Below are positions 36,536-47,957 of a stretch of 64,000 nucleotides of DNA, in pieces. Source of the DNA: Adineta vaga (Eukaryota; Rotifera). Under the pieces are notes generated by a model that had not been told where the DNA came from, ran no database searches, and saw only the letters and a list, made by a program, of their open reading frames with translations. Location: NCBI GenBank assembly GCA_021613535.1, contig CP075497.1:10292001-10356000 (forward strand), in the 5' to 3' direction. The translations under genes and the position numbers were made by a program. Numbering within the stretch: the stretch's first letter is position 1; each line of letters starts with the position of its first letter.

Positions 36536-38167
36536 ATTGTCAACATATCATGTTGTCTTTTCTGAGCTTTAAATCTTGTAAATTTTTATAAATAAGCAAT
36601 GATTAATACTTTTTTTTTAATGATTTGATTGATGCATCGTTAGCAAATGAATAATTAAAATCGATCTATTTTTTCTTAACTATAGAAAGATATAAAAGAT
36701 AGTGATGATGATAATAAAATGCAACAGATGGTACCAACCAACTTGAATTTTTTCTTTTCTTTTCTATTTCCAAGGGAAATATGATCAGAAGATGGCGTAA
36801 AATGATGGTTTAATAATGAACAAAACACACTGTCGTTTTTCTTACGAGAAAGTCATGAAATGATAAGAGAGAAATTAACTGCTTCGTTTGCTTCGATTAT
36901 TTCTAGGAAAACAAACAAATGTCTAATTGTCTGTTCGCACTCTCATGGTTATCCATGAAACAGAAGAATGAACAATATGTTTCTGATTAATGCATGCATT
37001 GAGTTTGCTGTTCATTAATTGAGAAAATAAATATTGTCTGACAAGAAACAATTTTTTTTTAAATATTATTTAATACCATAATAAAACGTTTTTACATGAT
37101 AATATATTTATGAATTGTCATCTTTGACACGTATAAACATGTCAGTATGAAGAAATGAGGAAGACAAACGAAGATTTTATCACTTCCACTTAATCTAATT
37201 AAAAAAACAGTTTATGAGATCTTAGATATATTATCTGAACGTCATCTAAAGATGTCACGACAGCTCTATAAACATTTTGTAATGAAACATTCGACAAAGA
37301 TTTTTCTCTATATTGAAAATTATAAGATGATGAAATATTATATTCTAATACGCGTGCAAACCTTTTCTTAGAAGCATAGCTGACATGTATGAGGTGATAT
37401 AAAGATAAAGCTCGTCATTGAAAACATTATTATTATGAAGATCATGTATTGAAACATAAAGTTTTACTTTAACCAAGAACAACGGAAAGAAATAATTATC
37501 ATACAGGAAATAGAATAGTTCAATACAATTGCGTGTCAATATAAATAAAAAAATATGTCGTATGTCAAGAAATACTTGATATATCACATCAGTTTTTATA
37601 CTATTGATTGTGTTTAATGAAAGCATATTTTAGAATGTATTTTAATTATTGTTTACGATCGATGTATACAAAGAAAAAGAAATCTTCTTCTATCATCGCT
37701 AGAAGAGATACAACGGATGTATTCGAAACATGATGAATTTATAATGATCACTTTCTTTCAATACTATCAAAGGAAAGAATACTTATGTATGGATTTGTAA
37801 ATAAATAAATGATCTATCATGTTTTTTTTAACTGTAATAATATCTTAAATAACAAATGTAACTTATAGGTTTATTATTTTGTTTTTTTTATCTTTCTTGA
37901 CAGACACTTTTCCTCAAATTATTGATAACTAGATACTTCTCTAAGAACGCATCTATATATTTGCTAGATTCTATAACAGAAGGGATGACAACCTGTCAGC
38001 ATAAAGTTCCTAATATTTCTCTTATCTTTATTTCTACTTCTAAATATATTTTCCGCCTAATATGTTTACTTCTTGTTCATATTTTTATTGAAAACATCGA
38101 ATCTTACTTTCCTTCTACTCTGTAGACTCAAATCATTTCCTTATTACTTTCTCTTTTAGATCGAATT
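36536..38167. promoter_or_regulatory. Head-to-head region between anoctamin and the YbaY-inhibitor gene
   Basis: About 1.6 kb of AT-rich sequence with homopolymer tracts. Frames such as 37345-37626 (minus) and 37922-38125 (plus) lack protein-like composition and splice partners. It should contain both promoters. Confidence 0.4.
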
Positions 38168-38969
38168 ATGAATACACTACGTATACTGTGTTTTACCATT
38201 AGTGCAGTCTGTATGCTTGCATTCAATAGTATGAATTGATATATGAATTCTTTCATTTGATTTACTTTTATTTTGTTCAGATGCAACATCAACATCTAAA
38301 GGTGAACAAAAGCTTGTCATTCGTGGTCGTGTAACATTTCCTAAAGGTTCTAAAGCTCCCATTGAATCTGGTGCTATAGTGGCCGTTGAATTACAAGACA
38401 CATCTTTGGCTGATGCTCCTGCAAAAGTAATTGCTAAAGGAACAAATAAAGCTACTCGATTTCCAATTGCATTTGCTATTCAATATTCACTATCTCAAAT
38501 TACCCAGGGTAATTCTTATTCACTTAGTGTCTCAATTCGAAATAAAAAAAATGAATTATTATATGTCAATGATGTACATATAACAATTATACCAACAGGT
38601 ACGAAACGTACTAAATTCATTAATGTACCTGTTATACTTGTTAAAAGTAAGACAAACAAATAGTTCAAATTGTAATCAGAGAAGTATTTTTGTGTGTGTA
38701 TGTTTAGAAGATACTACTACAGTGAAAAAATCTGAATGGCCTGAATTAGTAGGTCGAAAAGGTGAAGATGCTGTTAGAATCATTAAAAAAGAAACAGGTA
38801 AAACTGCAATAATATATTACTAATTTTTCTTTTTAATGATTGTTTAGGTTTTACCAATGTTGTAACAATTCTTGAAGGATCAGCAATCACATTGGATTTT
38901 AGTTGGAGTCGTGTTCGTATTACTGTTAATAGTAAAGGAATCGTGACAATGACTCCGACGATTGCTTGA
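38168..38969 (+). CDS. Secreted YbaY-domain / potato inhibitor I fusion protein
   Basis: Four exons (38168-38228, 38281-38646, 38708-38797, 38848-38969) join in phase to 212 residues. Residues 1-20 are a signal peptide (MNTLRILCFTISAVCMLAFN). Residues about 30-142 match the bacterial YbaY/YscW-like lipoprotein domain: IRGRVTFPKG, VAVELQDTSLADAPAKVIAK, RFPIAFAIQYS, NELLYVNDVHITIIPTG. Residues about 148-212 match the potato inhibitor I (I13) serine protease inhibitors: SEWPELVGRKGEDAVRIIKK and ILEGSAITLDFSWSRVRITV, ending GIVTMTPTIA. The reactive site is predicted as Leu188-Asp189, the same pair as leech eglin c. Of the two loop-supporting arginines at eglin positions 51 and 53, both are kept (R194, R196), while eglin Arg48 is Ser191. 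This predicts an inhibitor of subtilisin-, chymotrypsin- or elastase-like proteases, secreted. An AATAAA lies about 100 bp downstream. Eukaryotic introns show it is resident in this genome. Confidence 0.85.
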
Positions 38970-39368
38970 TGAATTATTCAGAAATATTTGCTAAACATTA
39001 AGATAAACTTAACTGCTTTTTTATCTCTCTTATTTGAATGAACGAGTGACGTTTATTACCGCTTCTTTTCACGAAATAAAACTATTGATAAATTGAATCA
39101 TTATTCTAGCTGTAAAAACCTGTTCAATTGATCTTGAGAATTTATTTTCTCTAAAGTTGATATAGGAGATTACTATTGAGCGCCCTCTACTTATTCAATT
39201 TCTTATTGAAACAATTTATATTTATGTCATTTTTCCTACCCATTGTGGTAAAAAATCATCATATCACTTTTACAATCGATATTTATAATGTTGAATGTCC
39301 GATCTCTATTTTTCTTTTAGGAATAATTTATTGAATTTGATTTCGAATTCATTATAGAATTGACAAAT
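38970..39368. other. Intergenic, no gene seen
   Basis: 3' UTR of the inhibitor gene with an AATAAA near 39075, then the short 5' flank of the CACUL1-like gene. Confidence 0.5.
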
Positions 39369-40661
39369 ATGACGGAAGGTTATGGTTTTCTTCGATTTTG
39401 TATGTCAACAACCTTTCTTCTTCTTCTTTTAATTCATCTATCTCCATAGTATATACAAAATATTCGGAAGTAGAATATGTAAGTGAAGCTTGGGCACCTA
39501 TTAATGATCTTCTCAAACAACATCTTGACAATTCTATTGAAACTTGCCAACCAATATCATACCAAGCTATTTATTGGTAATTGCTATTGAACAAACGATT
39601 GTCTAAATAATTTCCAATTGTATTATTATTCATTTAGTTGTATCTATAAAAGTACATGTAGAGGATATAAAGAACGACTTTTTACAGATGTAAAAAAAGT
39701 CATTACTGATTATTGTCAAAATATTAAAGTGCAATTAGATGAAAGTGTAAGATTTAAACGAGATTTATCTTTCGAAATAAATGCAGTTGTTAATTATAAA
39801 TTAGATGAGAAAAACGAATGATGATCATTCGAATAGATCGATGAATGGTTATATTCTTCAATTTATTGATCATTTACGACAATTTCATCGAGCAATTGAA
39901 GCTATTGTTCCACTCTTCGTAAGAAAAAAAGAATTAACATATAAAAATTATCTTCATTTTCTTTTGTCTTTAGCATTATCTTGTTAGTCTTGTTTTTTTT
40001 TCGAATTTTCTGTCAAAATTACTTTTAAATATTCAAGGATGTTGTTTATATTAAACCAAAAATACGATCAACTATTCGACAAGAATTATCTTTCTTGTAT
40101 AAAACAATCATTATGGAAGTTCATTTAAATCCTATTTTCAGTAAGACATAATATAATTCATTCGTTAATCATCCAAATCTTCTTTAGATACACTTCGACA
40201 ACTTGTTCATACATCAGATAGTCCATCGAAAGAAATCATTAGTTTATTATTGAAATTGATCAATGAAATTGCACCTAGTAAATACAAAAGATGAATTAAT
40301 AGAAAACTCGAATTTTGAATAGATTTAGCCATTAAACAACGTCATTTATTTAAACGCTATTGTAATAATGAAGATGTATTCAATGAAATGGCAACGAATG
40401 GAGAAGATATGGTTACACCTGCTTCGTTCGTATTCATATAATTATTATTTTCATTTTAGTGTTTGATACTTTCTAGACGAACGTCTTCCAAACGATCAGC
40501 TCATGAATTACCAGACGAAGAAGGTAAGTTTTATTGAAATCATATCTAATTTTCTACGAATAATTGTGACATTATTGGATATACATTTTGTATGAATAGA
40601 TCAACCTCCAGTAAAACGTACGATGAGTAATATAATCAAATCTCCACGTTCAGATAATTAA
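39369..40661 (+). CDS. CACUL1: CACUL1-like cullin-domain protein
   Basis: About eight short exons with tiny introns. The start ATG at 39369 gives MTEGYGFLRF, spliced to LYTKYSEVEYVSEAWAPIND. A 60-bp intron (39751-39810) restores the frame between LDES and MRKTNDD. Recognisable parts: YQAIY-C-IYKSTCRGYKERLFTDV (cullin N-terminal-like), HRAIEAIVPLFD (family IVPLF), and FKRYCNNEDVFNEMATNGED. The end is TSSKRSAHELPDEED, matching the Arg-Lys-Arg-Ala-Gly-Asp-Glu-Leu end of CACUL1. CACUL1 (CDK2-associated, cullin domain 1) promotes G1/S progression through CDK2 and acts as a co-regulator in vertebrates. It has only the N-terminal cullin-like region and no Rbx-binding C-terminus. The stop is at 40659-40661. 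The exon chain is hand-built; the overall family call is fairly firm. Confidence 0.7.
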
Positions 40662-41220
40662 ATATTCTCTTTCTTTGTTGTTTTTATTCATGTATATTTG
40701 TGATATTGTTCTTCAAACTTACGAAATAGTAATACTTGATTTTGGTATAGATAGAAATAAAACTTTATGTGAAAATGATTTGTTCGTCATGTATCGGTTG
40801 ATTTGAAATGAAGTCAGACTATATTTATGTAACGACATATGATCGAACGAGGAGAACATTTTCTTAACGATTCGTTCAAATCATACGTAAAACAAGTCTT
40901 CTATCTACATATTAAATCTCGACATAAATTACGTTATTATGATCTAACAAGTCAAATACACAATATAGAAATAATCGTTGCTTAATTTGGATATTTTTTT
41001 GTATATATAGATGTGTGTTCGGTAGTTAGCTACTGCCCTCTGAATAAAATTGAGTTTTTTTTTAAAAACATACTTGTTGATGTTTATTTCATTACACAAC
41101 GAATGATGGCGAAGTATTATTTACTAGAAAGAAAGAAAGGAAGAAAAAACGTTATTTTTCGGTTTATTACTTTCTGATGAGAAGATTTTTTTTCTCTTTT
41201 TAAGATATATAAAATCAAAA
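40662..41220. other. Intergenic, no gene seen
   Basis: AT-rich 559-bp spacer. Two AATAAA-like signals (about 40750 and 41043) probably end the CACUL1-like transcript. The last 100 bp would be the promoter of the RING gene. Confidence 0.45.
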
Positions 41221-43164
41221 ATGGCAGCGTCAATGTCAGCAAATTGTCTGATTTCTGTATGTAAAGATTAAGAAAATGATCAATTATGTTCTATGTTCTT
41301 GTTCTCTTTTTGTTAAGCCCGAACCTTTATTAGAACAATTTAATTGTCCAATTTGTCTAAATACTATGAAAGATGTATGGGTAACCAATTGTCTTCATCG
41401 TTTTTGTGAAAATTGTATCAAAGGTAAATTTTCAGAGATGAAATTCAAGAAAGTCTATACACGTTCATAATTTGATAGAGTCGGTCAATGCAGCTCATCG
41501 ATGTCCTTTATGTAATAAAGCTTTACAACAAGATGATATTCAACGTGATGCTCTAGGCAATAGTATACTTGGTTTGATAATTCATTTTTATTTGGTTCAA
41601 AAAATTTTCGTGTCAATGTTTTTAGAAGCAATTGATAAAGCAATTCAAGATGCAGAAGCACAAAAAGCAAAATCATTTGCTACACAAGGTAAATCTTTCT
41701 TTTTCGAATGGAAATAATTCATTATTGCCTTTCTATGTTTCTAGTTGTCAATCAAATAGGTGATAATTCTATTCGAACAATACTTGAAGAACTTTTTCGT
41801 GGTAAATATATTATTATGAATCATTTGTTTTGCTTTGAATTAGAATTCTAGATACACTTGTTACATCATTGGCAAGTCATTTAACTAGTGAAAATGATAT
41901 GAATTGTCGATATAAACGTAAAAAAGCAGGTATTGAACAAGCATTTAATCAAGCAGTAGTCGAATTACAACAAAAGAAATTACCAAAAGATCGTAAGATA
42001 TAATCAATCATTTGTTTTCATTCAATTTTTCTTTTTTTTGTGTAGAATATAAAAAAGAATTGGATGAAAAAACGGCACAATTTCAACAAGAAATCAAAGC
42101 ACTTGATGAAGAAATTCGTAATGTACAGATCTTATTTATTGAAGCATATAAGAAGTAAGTTTTAATCAGAGTTATATAAAAATTATCTACTGAATACATT
42201 TAGTCATCTCAATGAACATGTATCAAATTTTGGTGCAGTTGCTACACAAGTTCGTGTAACTTTATGGAAAGAAGATCATTTATATATGAATAAAGATAAA
42301 CAATATCTATTGAAATTGATGCGTCCTGAAGATCCGTAAGAGAATCAATTGATTGAATTGAAGAGAAATTTATGATTCCTTTTAGTATGAGAGTCTTATT
42401 ACCTGCATTGGATGAACTTGTACAATTAAAATCAGATGCAATAGCGAAATTTGGTGATACAATACTTTTTACTTGTATCAGGTGGAGGAAAATATGAATT
42501 TTTTTCTCATTTTTATTTTCTCTTCTAGTTCTTTTGATGATCTTTCGGAACAAGCAGTTATTCGACGACTTCGTAGAATGGAAGTTGCAGATGATGACGA
42601 CGATGATAGTTTATTAACTGTATCACAGAATTGTCGACCTATATTAGAACATAAATTAGTAAGTGAGAATTTGTTGTCTGTATGATTAAAATTTTTTGAA
42701 TTAGTTACGAGGCACTCTTGTTGTTGTTCATGGTGATATTCTATTAGAAAGTGAAGTTCCAAAGAAATGTTTTATCCAAATGTACAATGAACATCCAGAA
42801 CAAGAACATCTAGTAGATTATTTTCAATGTACTGATTGTGTTAGAGATGGAAAACCATTAAGATGTATGATTATGATCAATTAATCAAAAGATTTGATTT
42901 ATTAAATTACGTTGTTTTTATTTAGGGATTTGTAAATCATGTGCAGCTGTTTGTCATAAAAGTAAGAATTTGTGATGTTTAGTTTTCAATATTTATATTT
43001 TCCTATTCATAGATCATAGTGTTACGCCATTAATATTTGGCAACAGAGCCACAGGGTAAGAATGAAATCAGTAGAAATTATTTTGTTAATCACAAAATGA
43101 TTTTCTTTTCAGACCAAAATGTGATTGTCGTAAGAAGCATTGTAATATTTATCCCCGAAATTGA
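41221..43164 (+). CDS. RING-finger protein with C-terminal UBR-box-like zinc finger
   Basis: A first exon MAASMSANCLIS (ATG at 41221) splices to PEPLLEQFNCPICLNTMKDV, and about ten exons follow. The N-terminal RING has the C3HC4 ligand order: CPIC, then CLHRFCENC, then CPLC (HRCPLCNKAL). The middle is helical and charged, with coiled-coil character (KKELDEKTAQFQQEIKALDE). It includes an acidic run of five Asp (VADDDDDDSLL). The C-terminus carries a second Cys/His cluster: FQCTDCVRDG, WICKSCAAVCHKNH, and KCDCRKKHCNI, like a UBR-type or PHD-like finger. A RING with a second substrate-reading finger suggests an E3 ubiquitin ligase. I do not recognise an exact orthologue and the substrate is unknown. 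Exon borders after 41480 are approximate. Confidence 0.7.
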
Positions 43165-43610
43165 CTTATATATATATTTTGTTTTTAAATGAATTCTTCT
43201 CCGTCTGTTGTTTGTTTTTCTATATATACATATAATTCTAATTGAGATATTTTGTTTTCTTGCATATAGAAATGTTTGATAACATATGAGACAAATAACG
43301 GAATAAATCTTTTTTATCATAAATATATATTTTATAATGTTAGAAAAAGAAAACGACTGGTTAAATTAGTATATATATGAGATAGAACGAAACAATAATT
43401 TTCTTCACAACCAAAATGAATGATCACAAAAAACAGAAATATAAAGTTCGTCTGTTTTTCCTGGAAAGATACTTTGGTCAGATCACGAATGGAATGTCGA
43501 ACAAAACTGATTGATCTATGTGACTAGTAGATTGAGAGAATAAAAAGAACAACACCAATAAAATATTGCAGATAAAATTGAGAAGAAAATCAGAATTAAA
43601 ATGAAAGAAA
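43165..43610. other. Convergent 3' flanks, no gene seen
   Basis: AT-rich with short TA runs near 43169 and 43369. It holds the 3' UTRs of the RING gene and ICA1. Confidence 0.5.
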
Positions 43611-45342
43611 TTAACAATTACGATCAGCTTCAGCACCAGCAGATTTTCCAATAGCATCAGGATTTTGCAATGGATCAAGTTCAGCAAATAAATCCAACCA
43701 ATTCGATTGTTCACTTGATTTTCCTGTTGTCTCTTTTGGTTTCGGATTAGTTGAAGACGAAGGCTTTGATGTGGAAGTTTTATTATTTAAAGCTAATAAT
43801 TCACTGAGAAGAGATGATGGAAGAAAAGAATTACTCGATGTAACAGAATTATTGACATTCGCCAATGAAGGTACTTGTTGATTACCAAATGCTGCTGTCC
43901 AATCAGCATCAAAATTATTACTTTCACTGAGACCAAGAAGATCATTACTATTCGGTTCAGTCGATGATGACGAAAGAAGATCAGAAAAAAGTTTATCATG
44001 TTCAATAGATGTATCTAATAATTCCACGAGATTATCACTATCATTAGATGGATTTGAGATTGTTTTCGTATTTGTCATAGCACCATCCGTTGTTACTGTT
44101 GTATTAAGAGTTGTTAATTTTTTTAATTCAAGAAGTTGATCGTCGAATTGAGCATCAGATATATCAATTAAAGCATTGATAGGTTCATTTGAATCGATAT
44201 TTTCATCTAAATAATTTTTTATATATTAATTCGAATCGTTCGCAGAGTATTTACATACCTTTGTGAGTCATATCATTTGATAGTTTTTTTTGTTCATATA
44301 CTTGTGAATCAATAAGATCAATGAGTGTATCATCTTTCTCTTTTTCTTCTTCTTCTACTTGTTTTTCATTTAGAAATGAACTCGATTGCATTTCAGCTAA
44401 CAATCGATTTGGTTCAGCAAGATCTTTAATCACAGTAAATTCATAATATTGATAACCTTTAAATGATTCAGCAACAGCTGCCATAACCTTCGACGTTTTT
44501 GCCCAAAATACAAGTAAAGTTTTTTGATATGCGGCTAATACATGTGAATACATATTACTAAAAACAAAACATACAAATTAATTCATGTTTTCTCAGCAAG
44601 ACTAATTGATTTACCATCGACTAGCTGTGAGTAAATCGATTTTTTGTATCACATCTGATTTTAATTTATCATATTCTAATTTCGATGTTTTCACTTGAAT
44701 TTGTACTCGACGAAATTTTTCTAATTGTCTCTCCGGATCAAGTTGTACGGATGCATCTTTCAACCATAAGATACTTCCACGATATTCTGTTCTTGCTGTT
44801 TCCATACGTTTGACTGTTGCTAATGTATCTGTTATTGCACGAAGACGAAAGGTTTCAATTTCATTATGTAATCGAAATAAAGGTTGTCGTAAACTTAAAC
44901 GTTGTTGAGCAGTATAGGCAAGTACTTTCGATACACTTGCCATAATTTTTCCAGCACGATTCTTGTCTGCTTGAGCATAATCTTTTAAAAATCGTGCCAT
45001 ATCAGTTTCTTCATGAGAAAGACGAAGAACATTGGTTTGATAACAATTCATTATCTAAATTGAATAGAAAATTTTGATTTAATAATGATAAATTTCAAGA
45101 ATAAAAGAAGATCATACATGAAGTAAATCATTACAAGATTTTTTTATGGTATAAAGTAAATCAAGTTTTGCATCAACATCAGCATCAGAAGCAATAACAA
45201 ATTCATCTTGTTCACGACCTAATTTTTTAATCACGAGTTGTTTTGTTGTCCAGTATTTTGAACGTAATTTGTTCAAACCTGTTTGATCTTGATTTTCTCC
45301 ATATTTATCGTGAGAAAAATTCGATGAATTTCGATAATTCAT
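43611..45342 (-). CDS. ICA1: Islet cell autoantigen 1 (ICA69), arfaptin-homology BAR protein
   Basis: Exons lie at about 45342-45115, 45054-44614, 44556-44254 and 44211-43611. The first three encode the AH/BAR domain: SKYWTTKQLVIKKLGREQDEF at the start, then ARFLKDYAQADKNRAGK, RFRLR-type helices, and WAKTSKVMAAVAESFKGYQYY. The last exon is an acidic, Ser/Asn-rich tail ending in the ICA69 C-terminal motif WLDLFAELDPLQNPDAIG. ICA1 binds membranes at the Golgi and on immature dense-core granules, works with PICK1 and Rab2, and serves neuropeptide or hormone granule traffic. Both the BAR domain and the signature C-terminus are present, so the protein looks complete. The start codon is 310 bp from the divergent DAD1 start. 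Confidence 0.9.
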
Positions 45343-45652
45343 CTCAACTCAAATAGATGTCTTGTTGTTCTTTTTTCTTTTAATAATAACACCTTGAATC
45401 ATTCGATTTTCTTCATTCACGTCACGAAAATAAATTTTCTCTTTTCATTTCGAACCAATCGACTCTTTTCTTTCGACCTCTGCTGAACTGCTTTGTAATT
45501 GGTTGAAACATCTAATCGTAGAGAGAAATACACACGTCATCTAAAGTAAAGAGAAAACGAATCGTATGAGAGATCTGAATCTCTGAAAGATACGATAATA
45601 TATTTGAATTTTTGGTTTTAGATTTATATTTCAAAGAATAAACGAGAAAAAA
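45343..45652. promoter_or_regulatory. Head-to-head region between ICA1 and DAD1
   Basis: 310 bp between divergent start codons, AT-rich with C/T-rich tracts. It must contain both promoters. No defined site is claimed. Confidence 0.4.
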
Positions 45653-46044
45653 ATGAGTCAAGTTGGACAAGTTGTCGGTATTTTACGTAAACTCAATGAA
45701 GAATATCAATCAAGTACACCAAAGAAATTAAAATTAGTTGATGCTTATTTAGTTTATGTACTTTTAACTGGTATTGTTCAATTTGTTTATTGTCTTCTTG
45801 TTGGAACATTTCCATTCAATTCATTTCTTTCGGGTTTTATATCAACTGTTGGTTGTTTTGTTTTAGCTGGTAAAATTTTACTTTGAATTTTTCTTCTCTA
45901 TTTTGTTTATTTTTAGCAAGTTTACGTATTCAATTAAATAAGGCCAATCGTTCAACATTTAATGTTTCACCAGAACGTGCTTTTGCTGATTTTGTCTTTG
46001 CTCATGTTATCTTACATTTAGTTGTAGTCAATTTTATTGGCTAA
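45653..46044 (+). CDS. DAD1: DAD1 subunit of oligosaccharyltransferase
   Basis: Two exons, 45653-45869 and 45917-46044, encode 114 residues, one more than the human protein. It is conserved throughout: [20 protein letters not shown] near the N-terminus, then membrane helices ([20 protein letters not shown] and a second one from [13 protein letters not shown]). The C-terminus is [20 protein letters not shown] then NFIG. DAD1/Ost2 is an integral ER membrane subunit of the complex that transfers the lipid-linked glycan to Asn of nascent proteins. Loss triggers apoptosis in animal cells. Nothing unusual is visible. Confidence 0.95.
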
Positions 46045-46435
46045 ACATAGAAAGATAATAATGAAGACAAGAAACATTTAACAAAATATATTATCACTCT
46101 TGGGTGTTTCTGTTGTTTTAGCGTTTGTTTTCTTTTCTCGTAGCTTTATTGTTGATTTTTCTTTGTTTCACTTCTTCACTCGTTTCTTCTTTCTTATATT
46201 ATTATCATCTGACATGTTGAATGAAGAATAAAAAAACGTCCGAAAAGATGATTTATAAATGAACATATCGTTTTTATTTTCAAAATGTTTACATGAATCG
46301 AGAAGAAAAGAAAAATTGTTAGAAGATGATTGATTTTTCTTTTTAATTTTTTGATTTCTAATCTTCGAATAATGATTTTGATTATTTATGGTTAGTATGA
46401 ATTAAGAAGAACAAGTATGTCGAGTAAAATGACGT
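46045..46435. other. Convergent 3' flanks, no gene seen
   Basis: AT-rich UTR-like sequence between the DAD1 stop and the minus-strand orphan gene. Confidence 0.5.
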
Positions 46436-47146
46436 TTAATAGTATGAATACATTTGAGGTTGCTGTACCATAGAATTTATTAATGGATAAAATGGTTGTT
46501 GTGATTGAGGATATTGAGACATATATTGACCGGGATAATTGTTCATCATCATCATCATTTCTTGTTGTTCTCGTTGTTGTTTTTCAGCTTGTTGAATTTG
46601 TTGCGAAAGTTGGGCACGTTGAAATCGACGTGCAACATCAGGAGAAGCTGGACGTGATCGTTGTACGAAATGAACAGGTGAGGGAATACGTTCAGATTGC
46701 ACAAATTGAAAAGGAGATGATGGACGAGATCCAATTAGTTCTGGCGACATTGCTCGTCGACGATATCTTACTGGTGTACCAGGTAGAGAATGAGCAAAAT
46801 GTGCTGGTGAACCGGGTCGAATGATATTTTCTACTTCTCTATCAGGAAATTGTCGACGAGATCGTGATCGACCAATATGCAATGCATTAGCAATGAATTG
46901 GAATGGTGATGACGAACGTTGTTCTTGAACATACTCTGCGCCAGCATATGGATCATCATCGTCAACTATATAAGGTACAGAACCATTGTCCATTCCTGCA
47001 TAAGGACTTTGTCCTCTAGCTTGTAATGCTACTAATCGTGCCGCTTGTTCTGCACCCATTTGATAGACAATATCAGGTAAAGGTTCAGCATCTCTTGCCG
47101 AACCACCAAAATTACCGAATTTCTTCCGTCTTCGAAAGACACGCAT
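46436..47146 (-). CDS. Unrecognised basic, disordered protein with repeated SP-x-x-F motifs
   Basis: A single-exon frame of 236 residues from the ATG at 47146. An in-frame ATG at 47218 would add 24 hydrophobic/polar residues but the basic start MRVFRRRKKFGNFGG looks more natural. The sequence is disordered: an acidic DDDDPYAGAEYV block, and then a recurrent motif in SSSPFQFIAN, GSPAHFAHSL, SSPFQFVQSE and PSPVHFVQRS. It ends in a Gln/Met/Pro/Tyr-rich tail (QQEMMMMMNNYPGQYMSQYP). The SP-F repeats are surrounded by Arg, suggesting proline-directed phosphorylation sites or a scaffold. The opposite strand is also open (46483-46824) but has a composition expected of a shadow. I do not recognise a family. 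Confidence 0.6.
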   Translation of the reverse strand: MRVFRRRKKFGNFGGSARDAEPLPDIVYQMGAEQAARLVALQARGQSPYAGMDNGSVPYIVDDDDPYAGAEYVQEQRSSSPFQFIANALHIGRSRSRRQFPDREVENIIRPGSPAHFAHSLPGTPVRYRRRAMSPELIGSRPSSPFQFVQSERIPSPVHFVQRSRPASPDVARRFQRAQLSQQIQQAEKQQREQQEMMMMMNNYPGQYMSQYPQSQQPFYPLINSMVQQPQMYSYY

Positions 47147-47748
47147 GGTAGACAAAATAGATAGGAAATGATGAGTAAACTCATTTGTTATTATGTTTAT
47201 ATGAGAAACAAAAATCATTGAAGCAAATCAAACACGCGAAAAATATTCAATCATTTTATGAATAATAATTATTTATTCTATATAATATTTTGTGTAAAAA
47301 ACAAATTTCTTCACAGTATGATCGTTTTTAAATTTGATGTTTACTTAACAATTGTTATACCATTAATTGATCATATTCATCACGAGCAAGGACGATTTTT
47401 ATCAATCTATACAACTAATATACATTGAAACTCTAATTATCCTCATTTCTTATTCTACAAATAGATAAAATCATGAACAGCTAGTTTTTGAAGGGTTTTA
47501 TCAAACATTTATATAAGTGTACACACACGTCCTTTCTTTGACTCGCTAAACATAACTCAATATCGTTCTTAAATATCTCCTGTGTGTACATTGATGAGAA
47601 CGATGTAGTAATTTATTAGTCACAGACTTATCGAAAATAGAAATCTTTTATGTTACAAAAAAAAAAGAATGTATGCAATTGCTTGGCTGACTAATTTTAT
47701 ACAGATGATCACTTGAGAAGAGATAAGACAAGTGAAAGAACAAAAAAT
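47147..47748. promoter_or_regulatory. Head-to-head region between two orphan genes
   Basis: AT-rich 602-bp spacer, probably carrying promoters for both the minus-strand SP-F repeat gene and the plus-strand gene at 47749. No specific motif is claimed. Confidence 0.35.
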
Positions 47749-47922
47749 ATGACTGTTGTTCAAACGTATAATGAAAATCAACAAAAAGTTTCGTTACCAA
47801 GACGAATAGCAAGTAAGTTAGTACTAATTGACAGTTCGATTGTTTCTAAGTCCAAGGTAATTATTCATATTCTTCAACTCAATCAATAATCGATCAATAC
47901 ATAGAGATACATGTCTGTTGAG

Positions 47923-47957
<35 letters not shown>

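Noticed and set aside
37345-37626. Minus-strand frame of 93 codons
   Set aside because: Hydrophobic low-information translation in AT-rich spacer, no splice signals linking it to the anoctamin gene.
46483-46824. Plus-strand open frame of 113 codons opposite the SP-F repeat gene
   Set aside because: Its composition (Val/Asp/Glu-rich) is what the complement of the Gln/Pro/Ser-rich minus-strand gene gives; no start context or splice partners.
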